NCBI GenBank assembly: GCA_028287345.1
Contig: JAQBPV010000529.1
Coordinates: forward strand, 1-49,858
Reading direction: 5' to 3'
From: Gemmatimonadota bacterium
GTDB lineage: Bacteria; Gemmatimonadota; Gemmatimonadetes; Gemmatimonadales; Gemmatimonadaceae
Length of the DNA: 49,858 bases
In this document: positions 17,349 to 27,362 of the stretch, in pieces
Layout of the letters: every line of letters starts with the position of its first letter
How positions within the stretch are numbered: position 1 is the stretch's first letter
Made by a program: the position numbers and the translations under genes
Notes under the pieces: generated by a model
The model's database searches: none
What the model was told of the DNA's origin: nothing
Seen by the model: the letters and a program-made list of their open reading frames with translations, nothing else

Positions 17349-20300
17349 TGTCGGAAGAACTGGCCCTCGAAGAGACTGAGCAGCAGCAAGGCGACGATCC
17401 GCTCGCAGTGCTTGAGCGACGGCATAGGCAGCAGAGTCGTCGCGTCGATGCTTCGGCGTCTGGTACGCCAGATCCGCTGAGCATTCTCGAACGCAAGCTC
17501 TCAAGGTCCAGCACGATCGATCTCGCTGACCCTGCGACACCGAATGAGATCACTGCGGCCGCGAGGCCAATCCATCTCGCGCCCGCCGTCGTCATGGCTC
17601 AGCGGCCAGAGATACCGCGCAGTGTACGAGCTATGGGAACCGGGCCGGAGGAGCGAGCGCCTGACGCTATCTCACTGCATACGCCGCTCGGCGTCCCTCG
17701 CGCGGTTCAGACGATGGGCACCGGACAGGAAGACATCGGACAAGCGCGCGGGGCGCCGGCAACGGACAAGCCAGCGGTGAAGCGTGCGGCCTACATGAAG
17801 AGCGGGCATCCGGTGATTGACACGAGCACGCCGGACGCCGCTGGTCACGTGCCAACGCACCGTCTTGATCAACCGACCGGCCGCGAGCCGAACGAGTCGT
17901 TCGATGACTACGAGGCACGCGTGCTCGCAAAGCGCTCGTGGTCGCCCGACACGGCGTCACACAACGATCTCGCGAGCCTTCATCCGCAGGTTGCGGATAG
18001 CGTGGAGTCTCTTCTGACGCACGCAAATCAGGATGGCGTCAGGCTGCGCGTCGGCGAGACGAAGCGCTCACAGGAACGGCAGGAGATGCTGTTCCAAAGA
18101 GGGCGCGGAGGGAATCCCGGCGACGTCGTGACGTGGACGCTCACAAGCGATCATTCACCGGGTCGCGCAATCGATTTCACCGGAGCACCGGCGGCGCTCG
18201 CGTGGCTGCAGCAGAACGCACCGACTCACGGCTTCTCGGTAATGGGCGCGATGGATCCCGGGCATGTCTCAATTCCAACCCCGGCGTCGATCGAGCGAAC
18301 ACCCTCACTGGAACCGAGAAATATTCCAACTGTGCGGGGTGACGTCACAGTGGTCGCACCGAACGCTCGGCGTGCGTACCGTCCTGGCGTCGCAGAGCGT
18401 GCGGGAAAGCAGGTTGTCGAGCTCGCGGGGGAGGCGATTGCGCATCCGGGTCAGACCGCCGCGCATCTCATCACCGCGCCCTTCAAGTCGGCCGCAGATG
18501 CACTGCTGACACCGGAGGTTGGTGACCGTCGGCCGAATCCCAATCTCTCAAAGGGTGGGAACGCGCAGCACCTGAGTCAGGAGATGATCGACCAACCCTA
18601 TGACGCTGCGCACGGGGCACAGCCAAAGGGTGGACGCACCATTGCAGGCCTTCAGACGCTCGCGAACGTTGCCTTCCCAGGCATCGAGAGCGCCGTCGCC
18701 GACCGCGCGATATCGGCCGGCGCGTCGAAGCTCGGCGGCAAGTTGACCGGGATGGCTGTCGCAGGGGCGCCAGCAGGCGCGGCCTACTCGCCGGACGATC
18801 CGATTGCGGGAGCGCTCGCAGGCAGCGTTGTCGCGTCAGTGCTCGGCGCGGCTCACGAGGGCGCGGGCAAGCTTGCGCCGGTAGTGCGCGACGCTGCTGC
18901 AGCTGTACGGGACGCCTCGACGGCCGCACGTAGCGCAGCTGAGCGCACTCGATCCGCGGTGGCGAAGCGTCCTGTTGATTCACGCTTAGCGCGCGACAGC
19001 GAGCACCGTCTTGCCGATGCGCCACCGACGCTGGTCGATGTCGAACAGCAGCTCGCATCGCTGAAGGAACAGGCGCCGACAGACGCGCAGCCCGAAGGTG
19101 AGCTCACGAGCCGCATCAACATGCTCGAGGCGCAACGTCGGAAGCTCAAGGGTGAGCCCGAACCCGAGGTTTCGACAGCGGGCGAGACGCGCGCGAAGGC
19201 CGCGCAGCGCACGACGCCGGAGCCCGAGCCCGCGCCAGTGTCCGAGCCCGTCGCAGCGGAGTCGGCACCAACGCAGGCCGAAGCGGTTCCCGAATACCAC
19301 TTTAGGGATATCCTCGACCGTTCTCCTGAAGAGCTTCAGCACATTGCTGAAGTAGAAAAGGCGCGCGATGCCGAGATCGAGACCGATCTCTTTGGTGACG
19401 AAGGCGCGAAGCGATACAAGCGCCTCGCGGCGAGGGAGAACAGCAGCACGGCTACCGACGAACAGATCACAGCCGCACGCATAGAGCTCGATCAGATGGA
19501 GGCAACGCTCACCGAAGCGCAGCGTCGTCGACTGTTTGGCTTCGGGCAGAAGGGTCTGAGCGCCGAGGAACTCGGACACGCCGCTGAAGCCGCGTCGCTC
19601 TACCGCCCCGAGAAGGTCGAACATCTTAGCGATGCCACGCTGCTTAGCACCGTCGGCCGAGAACTCACGACCGGAAAGCCGCACGCCGACATCGTCAGCG
19701 CTCTTCACCTGCGAGGCGCAGTAAATGAACTGCAGCGGCGCACCGGCAGCACGCTTGAAGAAATCGTCCGGCGTGGAATGGAGGAACGGCATCGCCGGGG
19801 CGAACTGGCGAGCGCCGCGCAGGCTGGCGAGTTGTTCCGGTCCCGTATGGGCGAGCTTCAGAAGGCCGGACTCTTTACCGAGGTTCCGGCGATAGCTGAT
19901 TCACCAAAGCTCATCAGCCCGCCCGTCGAGACTGTGACGATGCCATCCGCTGGTGTCCAGATCAAGCGGATGCCTGTCGCAGACATCATCGCCGATCCAC
20001 AGCGGTTCCAGTACAAGCACAACGCCGACGCGGAGTCCGGAGCGGGCGCGGAACTCAAGGGACTGTCGAAGTTCGACGAGCAGCTAGCAGGCGTCATCTC
20101 CGTCTGGCGCGATCCAGCGACGGGTATTGTGCATCCAGTGAATGGTCACAACCGGCTCGCCCTAGCGCAACGCACCGGCCACCCATCGATCAACGTACAG
20201 GAACTGCCCGCCAAGACCGCCAGCGAAGCAAGGGCAATGGGCGCGTTGGCAAACATTGCCGAGGGTCGAGGCACGCCGCTCGACGCCGCACAGTTCTTCC

Positions 20301-23300
20301 GTGACTCGGGGCTCGGCATCGACGATCTGCGCGACCGAGTGTCTTTCAAGGGCTCGACGGCCAAGCAAGGACTTGGCCTCTCAAAGCTCGCCCCTGACCT
20401 CTTCGCGAAGGTTGCGCGTGGCGACATTGGCGAGGGCGCCGGCGCCGCCATCGGTGAGATGCTGTCGGGACATGAGCAGCAACGGGCGGCGGTGGACGCG
20501 ATCGAGCAATCAAGCAAGCGCCTCTCGGACGCTGAAGTGCGCGAGGTGGCGCGACAGGTACGCGATGCGGGGAGCGAGCAGGTCACGCAAGACAACCTGT
20601 TCGGTCAGGAAGCCATCGCAGTACCCCTCTACGTGGAACGCGCGCAACTCGCGAGTCTCGTGAAGAGGCGGCTGGCGAGCGATCGTCGGCTGTTCGGCTT
20701 CGTTGCTCGCGAGGGTCGCGCTGAGGAGTTGGCGCGAGGTGGAAACGCCATCGACGTCGAAGCGTCGAGGCGCATCGCCGGCGAATCGGGTCAGCTCGAG
20801 GAAGTATTCAACCAGCTCTACACGCGCTCCGGTCCGATCGCGGATGCGCTCACTGAGGCCGCACGGAAGGTTGCCAATGGCGAGAATCCCAGAGCACTCA
20901 TCGACGACCTCTATCCCTCCATCCGGGACGCCGTTCAGGAAGTTGTCGGCAGAGGAGAAGGATCGAGTAATCACGCACCTGGAAGAACAGGTCGCGAGTG
21001 GGAATCTGTACCCGACTCCGAAACAGCGGTCGGAGACGAGCGTCTAAGCGATTCGATCGACCCGTCGCAGGATGCGCTCTTCGACCATGATCCGCTCGCC
21101 AAGATGGAGCGCGACCTGTTCGGAGAGCAGGTTCCCGATGCCGCGCCCCAAGGCGCACTGTTCAGCGGGCGCGAAGGCACTTCAGGCGCTCGATCGCTCC
21201 GCGAGACGGAGGCCGCGGCGCGCGCTGAACTGCAGCAGTTGCGCGCGGAACAGAAGCTCGAGACCGATGCGAATTCCGCGCAGGTTCGGACGCGTCGCAT
21301 CGTCGAGCTGGAGAAACTCGTCAATCGCGGCGAGAAGATCAGTGCCGAGGAACTACAGGCCCGTGCTTCGGCTGAACCGGTGCGTGATCCCCATTCCGGC
21401 CCCGATCAAGCAGCCCTCTTCTCTCCGATTACTGATCTCGGTTCCGTCATCGGCGCAAAGCTCCGAAGTGTCATCGGACAGCCGCCCATTGCCCAGATAG
21501 CCCGGGTTGAATCACTGCGCGCAATCAGCCGAGCGCTCGCCGATGGTGTCGGCGTCCCGCTGCGCGAAGGCCGGTTCAAGGCGAAGCAGCGCCGCGCGCT
21601 CGGCGCGTTCTTCCCGCATGCCGAAGTCGCACGCGTCATTCGCATGGACAGGATCGACACAGCCGCACACGAAGTGGCGCACTACATCAGCAAGGAGTAC
21701 CTGCGGAATCCGACGATGAAGGGCGCGGCCGGGCGCGGGGCACCTCAATTGTCGATGGTGGCGAAGCGTGAGCTCGTGAAGATGGGCCGAGACCTGTACG
21801 GCGCGCGAAAGCCCACCGGTGGCTATGGCGAAGAGGGCATCGCGCAGTGGGGACGATTTTATGTTACCGAGCCGAATCGGCTCGCGACGGATGCGCCGGT
21901 ATTCACCCAATGGGTTGAGCAGCACGTGCTGAGCAAGGAACCTGCGTTACGGCAGACGCTTGATGCGGCCCGGCAGGCGTTCCACGATCACACGACGGCG
22001 CCCCCGACTGCTCGCGTTGATGCGATGCTGTCGGTGAATGACCAATCCGCGCTTGCCTCTGGACTCCGTCACGTCAGTTCGCCGGAAGCCAGGTCGTGGC
22101 TCGCACGGAAGCTCATCACCTACGGCCTCGATGACCTCGGCGAGTTCAAGCGAGCCGTCGCCGAGCTTGGCGGTGCACGGTCGCCGACGCAGGACGCGTA
22201 TGTGCTCGCCCGCCTGACGCGCGGTGCCGCCGGTATGGCCGAGGAGATGCTCGACCGCGGCATTGTCGATCCGCGGACCAACCAACGCGTCGCGCCGGCG
22301 GTGCACGACGTGCTCGCATCGCTCAAGCCCGAGGAGCTGGCCCCATTCCGTCGCTACCTCGTCGCGGAGCGCGCCATCGAACTGGCGGACCGTGGCGTCG
22401 ACGCTGGAATCGCGATGACCGATGCACTCGAGATGCGGCGGATGTACGAGCCTCAGTTTCGCGCGCGCGCTGAACAGCTCTGGCAGGTCTCCAACGCTCT
22501 GATCGACTATCGCGTGCACAAAGGACTGTTGACGGACGCTGAGGGCGCGGCGATCAAAGCCGCGAACCAGCGTCGGGTTGGGTTCTACCGTGTCTTCGAG
22601 GACGAGGAAGGCGTCGGGGGAAAGGGCAACGGCAAGGGATTCGGCCGTAACTCCAGCGGTATCCAACGCGCTGTCGGCTCATCGCGAGAAATCATCGATC
22701 CGCTGGAGTCCGTCATCACGGACGTCTACAAAACCGTCGCGCAGTCACACGCACACGAAGCGGCGCTCGCGCTGTACAAGCACGCGCTCCGCACTGAAGG
22801 CGGCGGGCGGATCGCGGAGCTCGTGCCGGCGCCACAGGCCCCTGTCGAGATCCCGGTCGAACGCGTCAAACAGCAGCTCGAGGATCTTGGGTTCATCGTC
22901 CCGAATGGTGGGCTGACGCCATTGCTGGGCATGCTCAAGAGCTTCCAGGACGCGACCACGGCCGGAGCGCGCGAGACCAAAGACCTCGTCGTGCCTGTGA
23001 TTCTCAACGGCGAGCGGAAGTGGTTGGCGATCAAGGACGCGCAACTGTACGACGCCCTCGCGGGGCTGAATCAGCAGCAACTTCCGATGTGGCTGCGCAT
23101 TGCCGGTGCGCCGACGCGCCTTCTTCGCGCTGGTGCAACGCTGACGGGCGAATTCATCGCGCGCAATCCGGTCCGCGACGCGTTCACGGCGGCAGTCTAC
23201 TCGCAGGGTCCGAACCGGCCGCCTGGCTTCCTCGCGGCCGAAGGTTTGTTCCACCTCGTGAAGCGCGACGATCTGTTTCAGCGTTGGCGTCTCGCCGGCG

Positions 23301-24721
23301 GCGATAATGCGGCGCAGCTCGGCCTAGATCGCGCCGCGACACAGAAAAACCTCGCGGCGTTGACGCGCTCGACGCACGGGAAGATTGCTGACGTGGTCGT
23401 GCATCCGATCGATGCGCTACGGATGATCTCCGGCATCATGGAGAATGCGACGCGCATCGGGGAGTTCTCCGCGGTCGCGCGAAAGGCAGGCAAAGCGGGA
23501 ATGAGCCGCGCCGACACAGACGCCGCAGCCGGTTTCGCGTCGCGCGACGTGACTGTGGACTTCGCGAAGGCAGGGCAGGTGGGCCGGGCCGCGAATCAGT
23601 TGATGAGCTTCTTCAACGCGACGGTGCAGGGCAACCTGAAGCTCATAACGGAGCTCCGCGCCCGGCCCGCTGTTGTACTGCCGCGTATCGCCGCGATGAT
23701 CACCATCCCGTCCATCGCACTCTACCTGTTGCAGCGGGATGACCCAGCCTATCAGGAAGTGCCCCAGTGGCAGAAGGACGTCGCGTGGATCGTCATTCAG
23801 CGTGACGAGCACGGTACGCTCGAGCATATCTGGCGCATTCCGAAGCCGCCGGAACTCGGCATCCTCTTCGGATCCACGTTCGAACGCGCGCTGCAGTTCA
23901 TCGACCATCATGACCCGCGCGCCCTCGACGGTCTGACGTCCTCGCTGGGGAGCACGCTCAATCCGTTTCACATGCCGGAAGTCATCCGGCCAGCCGTGGA
24001 GTGGTGGGCGAACAAGTCCTTCTTCCGAGATCGCCCGATCGTTCCGAGCGGGATGGAAAAGCTACCCGCCGCGGAGCAGAGCACTCGCTACACGGGCGAG
24101 GCTGCACGGGTGGTCGGCCGACTCACGAACACGAGCCCAGCAAAGATCGAGAACACCGTCAGTACGGCGGCTGGCGGACTTGGTGTCTATGCCATGCAGG
24201 GTGCCGACGCAGTGGTCCGGCTGGGACGGAAGGTGACAGGAGGAGCCCCGATTGCCGGCGCCGAAGCACACAGTGGAGATGCGACGACGCGTATGCCGGT
24301 GGTGCGTGGGTTCGCGGTCCGCCAGCCCGGTGGCGATGCGGAGAGCGTCGCGCGCACCATCAAGGATTTCCACGAGGCCGAGGGCCACAGACTCGCGTGG
24401 CAGCGGAAACTGGCCGCTGGAGATGCCACTGGCGCGGCCGAATACCTCGCTGCGCACCGGCCAGAGATACTGAGCGTCGCGACTCACGAGGAAAATGCAG
24501 GTGATCCGGGTCGGCTCCGCGCGGTGTACGATCAGATCACACTACTGCAGAAGCAAAGCGCGGAGGTCTCCAATCAGGTGCGTGACCCTGTCCGCGCGAG
24601 CGTGATTCAGCGTTCGCTCGCTGACCGTCAGGTCAAGATCGCCCGCCAATACCGCCTCGCAGCGCAGATCCGACAGAAAGCGCCGACGGCCTCAGTTCGC
24701 GCCGCCATTCCTCGTCGATAG
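17345..24721 (+). CDS. Giant polyvalent protein: M15-like peptidase, ParB-like, zincin-like and LPD38-like segments
   Basis: This 2,458-residue protein starts at GTG 17345 or, more likely, ATG 17348 overlapping the upstream stop. In order: an N-terminal tail with repeated DPL-x-x-LER and MGTG motifs; an M15/VanY-like peptidase (about 210-310; zinc ligands probably His270 in SDHSPG, Asp277 in AIDF, His307 in DPGHVS); charged helices; a ParB-like segment (about 865-1000, with VNGHNRLALAQ); DLFG linkers; a zincin-like HEVAH at 1442-1446; and near 1940-2140 a segment like LPD38 (FAKAGQVGRAANQLMSFFNA). This matches the 'large polyvalent proteins' of phages and conjugative elements, thought to be packed with the DNA and injected. 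The peptidase could open the cell wall and the ParB-like part could protect or process DNA. Confidence 0.8.
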   Translation: MMSEELALEETEQQQGDDPLAVLERRHRQQSRRVDASASGTPDPLSILERKLSRSSTIDLADPATPNEITAAARPIHLAPAVVMAQRPEIPRSVRAMGTGPEERAPDAISLHTPLGVPRAVQTMGTGQEDIGQARGAPATDKPAVKRAAYMKSGHPVIDTSTPDAAGHVPTHRLDQPTGREPNESFDDYEARVLAKRSWSPDTASHNDLASLHPQVADSVESLLTHANQDGVRLRVGETKRSQERQEMLFQRGRGGNPGDVVTWTLTSDHSPGRAIDFTGAPAALAWLQQNAPTHGFSVMGAMDPGHVSIPTPASIERTPSLEPRNIPTVRGDVTVVAPNARRAYRPGVAERAGKQVVELAGEAIAHPGQTAAHLITAPFKSAADALLTPEVGDRRPNPNLSKGGNAQHLSQEMIDQPYDAAHGAQPKGGRTIAGLQTLANVAFPGIESAVADRAISAGASKLGGKLTGMAVAGAPAGAAYSPDDPIAGALAGSVVASVLGAAHEGAGKLAPVVRDAAAAVRDASTAARSAAERTRSAVAKRPVDSRLARDSEHRLADAPPTLVDVEQQLASLKEQAPTDAQPEGELTSRINMLEAQRRKLKGEPEPEVSTAGETRAKAAQRTTPEPEPAPVSEPVAAESAPTQAEAVPEYHFRDILDRSPEELQHIAEVEKARDAEIETDLFGDEGAKRYKRLAARENSSTATDEQITAARIELDQMEATLTEAQRRRLFGFGQKGLSAEELGHAAEAASLYRPEKVEHLSDATLLSTVGRELTTGKPHADIVSALHLRGAVNELQRRTGSTLEEIVRRGMEERHRRGELASAAQAGELFRSRMGELQKAGLFTEVPAIADSPKLISPPVETVTMPSAGVQIKRMPVADIIADPQRFQYKHNADAESGAGAELKGLSKFDEQLAGVISVWRDPATGIVHPVNGHNRLALAQRTGHPSINVQELPAKTASEARAMGALANIAEGRGTPLDAAQFFRDSGLGIDDLRDRVSFKGSTAKQGLGLSKLAPDLFAKVARGDIGEGAGAAIGEMLSGHEQQRAAVDAIEQSSKRLSDAEVREVARQVRDAGSEQVTQDNLFGQEAIAVPLYVERAQLASLVKRRLASDRRLFGFVAREGRAEELARGGNAIDVEASRRIAGESGQLEEVFNQLYTRSGPIADALTEAARKVANGENPRALIDDLYPSIRDAVQEVVGRGEGSSNHAPGRTGREWESVPDSETAVGDERLSDSIDPSQDALFDHDPLAKMERDLFGEQVPDAAPQGALFSGREGTSGARSLRETEAAARAELQQLRAEQKLETDANSAQVRTRRIVELEKLVNRGEKISAEELQARASAEPVRDPHSGPDQAALFSPITDLGSVIGAKLRSVIGQPPIAQIARVESLRAISRALADGVGVPLREGRFKAKQRRALGAFFPHAEVARVIRMDRIDTAAHEVAHYISKEYLRNPTMKGAAGRGAPQLSMVAKRELVKMGRDLYGARKPTGGYGEEGIAQWGRFYVTEPNRLATDAPVFTQWVEQHVLSKEPALRQTLDAARQAFHDHTTAPPTARVDAMLSVNDQSALASGLRHVSSPEARSWLARKLITYGLDDLGEFKRAVAELGGARSPTQDAYVLARLTRGAAGMAEEMLDRGIVDPRTNQRVAPAVHDVLASLKPEELAPFRRYLVAERAIELADRGVDAGIAMTDALEMRRMYEPQFRARAEQLWQVSNALIDYRVHKGLLTDAEGAAIKAANQRRVGFYRVFEDEEGVGGKGNGKGFGRNSSGIQRAVGSSREIIDPLESVITDVYKTVAQSHAHEAALALYKHALRTEGGGRIAELVPAPQAPVEIPVERVKQQLEDLGFIVPNGGLTPLLGMLKSFQDATTAGARETKDLVVPVILNGERKWLAIKDAQLYDALAGLNQQQLPMWLRIAGAPTRLLRAGATLTGEFIARNPVRDAFTAAVYSQGPNRPPGFLAAEGLFHLVKRDDLFQRWRLAGGDNAAQLGLDRAATQKNLAALTRSTHGKIADVVVHPIDALRMISGIMENATRIGEFSAVARKAGKAGMSRADTDAAAGFASRDVTVDFAKAGQVGRAANQLMSFFNATVQGNLKLITELRARPAVVLPRIAAMITIPSIALYLLQRDDPAYQEVPQWQKDVAWIVIQRDEHGTLEHIWRIPKPPELGILFGSTFERALQFIDHHDPRALDGLTSSLGSTLNPFHMPEVIRPAVEWWANKSFFRDRPIVPSGMEKLPAAEQSTRYTGEAARVVGRLTNTSPAKIENTVSTAAGGLGVYAMQGADAVVRLGRKVTGGAPIAGAEAHSGDATTRMPVVRGFAVRQPGGDAESVARTIKDFHEAEGHRLAWQRKLAAGDATGAAEYLAAHRPEILSVATHEENAGDPGRLRAVYDQITLLQKQSAEVSNQVRDPVRASVIQRSLADRQVKIARQYRLAAQIRQKAPTASVRAAIPRR

Positions 24722-24727
24722 GACCGT

Positions 24728-25273
24728 ATGACTGTTCGGAAGTCCTCTGCGAAAAAGGGCACAAAGGCCCGCAAAACCGCGGCGAAATCCGCGGGTAGCG
24801 CTTCCAACGCGCCCAGGTTCGCCACCTCGCCCATGAACGGTGCGCAAATCCCGCTAGGAGCGCATCCTGGCAACACCGGTGGCAAGCCGGGCCGCTCAGG
24901 CCGACCGCCGAACGAGCTCCGCGAGGCGTTCCGAAGCGTGCTACCCGATGGCATCGACTTGATCCATCGGGTCATCATGGGTGAGGCCACGATCACCTTG
25001 CGTGGAAAGTGCGAGCACTGCGGAGAGGTGTCGAAAGGCCCGACCAGTATGGACGAGGTACTGAAGTCAGCACCGACAGTCGACAATCGACTGCGCGCGA
25101 TCGCGGAGGCGTCGCGCTTCGGGCTCGGTGAGCGGTCCGAGTTCTCAGAGGATGTCGTAGCGAACAACGTCGATCGCATGCTGTCTGTCGCGGAAACGAT
25201 GCTCTCTGAAGTGAACTTCAAGGCGTTCGCGCGCCACGTCGACGTCATCTGGAACGAGGGTCGTCGTGGCTAG
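24728..25273 (+). CDS. DUF5681-like protein, probable small terminase subunit
   Basis: The 181-residue protein has a Lys/Ala-rich basic N-terminus, then a GNTGGKPGRSGRPPNE motif typical of DUF5681 proteins, which usually lie just before large terminase genes. A CEHCGE motif in the middle suggests a partial zinc site. The gene overlaps the large-terminase gene by 8 bases, which supports the small-terminase role of recognising the packaging site. It follows the giant protein gene after six bases. Confidence 0.7.
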   Translation: MTVRKSSAKKGTKARKTAAKSAGSASNAPRFATSPMNGAQIPLGAHPGNTGGKPGRSGRPPNELREAFRSVLPDGIDLIHRVIMGEATITLRGKCEHCGEVSKGPTSMDEVLKSAPTVDNRLRAIAEASRFGLGERSEFSEDVVANNVDRMLSVAETMLSEVNFKAFARHVDVIWNEGRRG

Positions 25274-27059
25274 TCGCATTCCAATCCGCGGTGTCAGTGA
25301 TCGCGGCTCCGTCGCGCGTATGATCGACGAGCATATGAGCGGCGAGCGAAAGGTCCGGCCGCTGCTCGAGTATCAGTCCGATCCACTGAGCTTTCTGATC
25401 GACGTCCTGGCCGTTCCGCGCGAGACGCTCGTTTGGTCAGAGCACCCCGAGTATGCCACCCACAAGTGGGACGGTACGCCCGATCCACTGGTCCGCGCGT
25501 GCGACGTGCTCGCTGGCAAGGTCGCCGGAAAGAAGCATGTCGCCATTGAGGCGGCGACCGGAACGCAGAAGACTTTCACCGCGGCCGGGCTCGTACTGTG
25601 GTTTCTGGCATGCTTTGAAGACTCGCTCGTGGTAACGACGGCGCCGATGGAGCGGCAGCTCAAGCAGAATCTCTGGAAAGAGATCGGCGTGCATCTGATG
25701 CCCTTCAAGAAGCGGTTCCCTCGCGCACAGTCGCTCGACCTGAAGATCCGCATGCGCCCGGTGTTGGAAGACCCAATGACCGGCAACGAGACGCGGCAGG
25801 AGAAGTGGGCCGCGGTTGGCTGGACGGCAGGTGTGGACGCTGGCGCGGATTCAGCGGTCCGATCGCAGGGCTTCCATGCGGAGCACATGCTCATCGTAGT
25901 CGAAGAATTTCCGGGTATGGATCCGTCGGTCGTGACGGCACTGAAGAACACGGCGACGGCTCCGCACAACATTCTGCTCGGCCTGGGCAATCCCGATCAT
26001 CAGCTCGACCCGTTGCACCAATTCTCTGAGCTTCCTGCTGTAGAAGCGATTCGTATCTCTGCGTTCGATCATCCGAACATCGTCTGTCGGAAGGCTTCGA
26101 TCGTTCCCGGTGCGACATCGGAAGCATTCATCGCGGAAAAGCGCGCCGAGTATGGAGAAACGGGACCGTTGTTCCTGTCGCGCGTCCGTGGGCTCTCCCC
26201 GCGCGAGGCGCACAATGCGCTGATCAAAGCAGCGTGGCTCGAGGATGCAGCGCGCAAATGGGATGACCCTGCGCTGTATGAGTCGATGTCCGACGGACCG
26301 CTCGCGCTCGGCGTCGACCCCGCGCAGTCAGAGAATGGCGACCGCTGCGCGCTTGCGCGCTGGAAGGGGTCGGTCCTCGAGCGAGTAGAACGTATCCCGT
26401 CTCGCGATGCCTTGGCGTTCGGTGAGCATGTTTGGGATATAATGCAGGAAGACGGCGTGCGTCCCGAGCACGTGGCCGTCGACTCTGTCGGCGTGGGATC
26501 GAACGTCGTGAACTATCTGCGTCGGGTCCTGCCGCCGGGACCGTCAGTCCGCGTGATCGAGGGTGGGGCTGAAGATCCGATCGAGGGCGCGATGAAGTCG
26601 GCAGTCGCGACGATGGCCCCAGGGCGCGAGTACCAAGCGGATTCAAACCAGTTTCTGAACATGCGCGCTCAGGTGTACTGGCAGCTCTCGCAGGATCTCG
26701 CTGCTGGTCTCGTCGCCATGCCGAAGCACGCAGGGCTCTGGCGCGAGCTCATGGCCCCCACCTATTCGACGGAAAATGGCGTCGTGCGGATCGAGAAGAA
26801 GGAGAGCATCATCAAGAAGCTTGGCCGGTCGCCTGACTTCGCCGACGCGGTGGTGTACGGCAACTTTGTGCGACCGCGCACGCTGGGCCTTCGTGGACCG
26901 CAGAAGCCAGAAGTTCGAGAAGGACAGTCGCCGGGATATGACTATGCGAGCCAGCGGCCTCGCGAACGGCATCAGTCGGCCGAGGACGAGATCGACCAGA
27001 TATTCCGGCGAGCGGGCAGGTCACCGCTCGCGGGTCGGTACGTCTCGAGGCAGCGGTAA
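25266..27059 (+). CDS. Phage large terminase subunit (ATPase-nuclease)
   Basis: The 597-residue protein has an ATPase half with the deviant Walker A ATGTQKT (Lys102; the Gly before it is replaced by Gln) and Walker B LIVVEEF near residues 207-213 with the catalytic Glu pair. A C-terminal RNase H-like nuclease half shows LGVDPAQSENGD (first Asp near 350), VAVDSVGVGSNV and the last acidic motif PDFADAVVYG near 523. Terminases cut and pump DNA into preformed heads through a portal. No portal or capsid gene follows, which is unusual because these normally sit directly downstream. Confidence 0.88.
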   Translation: MASRIPIRGVSDRGSVARMIDEHMSGERKVRPLLEYQSDPLSFLIDVLAVPRETLVWSEHPEYATHKWDGTPDPLVRACDVLAGKVAGKKHVAIEAATGTQKTFTAAGLVLWFLACFEDSLVVTTAPMERQLKQNLWKEIGVHLMPFKKRFPRAQSLDLKIRMRPVLEDPMTGNETRQEKWAAVGWTAGVDAGADSAVRSQGFHAEHMLIVVEEFPGMDPSVVTALKNTATAPHNILLGLGNPDHQLDPLHQFSELPAVEAIRISAFDHPNIVCRKASIVPGATSEAFIAEKRAEYGETGPLFLSRVRGLSPREAHNALIKAAWLEDAARKWDDPALYESMSDGPLALGVDPAQSENGDRCALARWKGSVLERVERIPSRDALAFGEHVWDIMQEDGVRPEHVAVDSVGVGSNVVNYLRRVLPPGPSVRVIEGGAEDPIEGAMKSAVATMAPGREYQADSNQFLNMRAQVYWQLSQDLAAGLVAMPKHAGLWRELMAPTYSTENGVVRIEKKESIIKKLGRSPDFADAVVYGNFVRPRTLGLRGPQKPEVREGQSPGYDYASQRPRERHQSAEDEIDQIFRRAGRSPLAGRYVSRQR

Positions 27060-27167
27060 AGAAAAAGCGCCAGAGGGACCATGGCGTTGGCGCAACCGGT
27101 CGCCCGAGTCGGGGTATGCGCATCAGACACTCGGACAGCAGCGCGCGAAGATCATCGCCTCATAGCG

Positions 27168-27320
27168 ATGGGCTGTCTGAGCAGGATTCGTGCGATCACC
27201 CCCCCCCCGCCCAGGATTGACGAGGGGGGAGCGTCCGATCCGCTAAAGCCGATTCGATCGCGTCCGACGCGGCCATTGTGCTCGCGTGGAGAACACGCAT
27301 TCGGCGTCGGACACTCTTGA
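27168..27320 (+). CDS. Possible small Pro-rich protein spanning a poly-C tract
   Basis: A 50-codon frame from the ATG at 27168 reads MGCLSRIRAITPPPPRIDEGG and on. Small proteins with such a Pro run occur in phage head and tail clusters, which makes this place after the terminase plausible. The prolines come from a run of ten C at 27199-27208, a site prone to slippage, so the frame could differ between copies. No clear ribosome-binding site; low certainty. Confidence 0.25.
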   Translation: MGCLSRIRAITPPPPRIDEGGASDPLKPIRSRPTRPLCSRGEHAFGVGHS

Positions 27321-27362
27321 AGACCGCCACGAGCCTGGCCGCACTCTCATCCTTGCCCGGAC

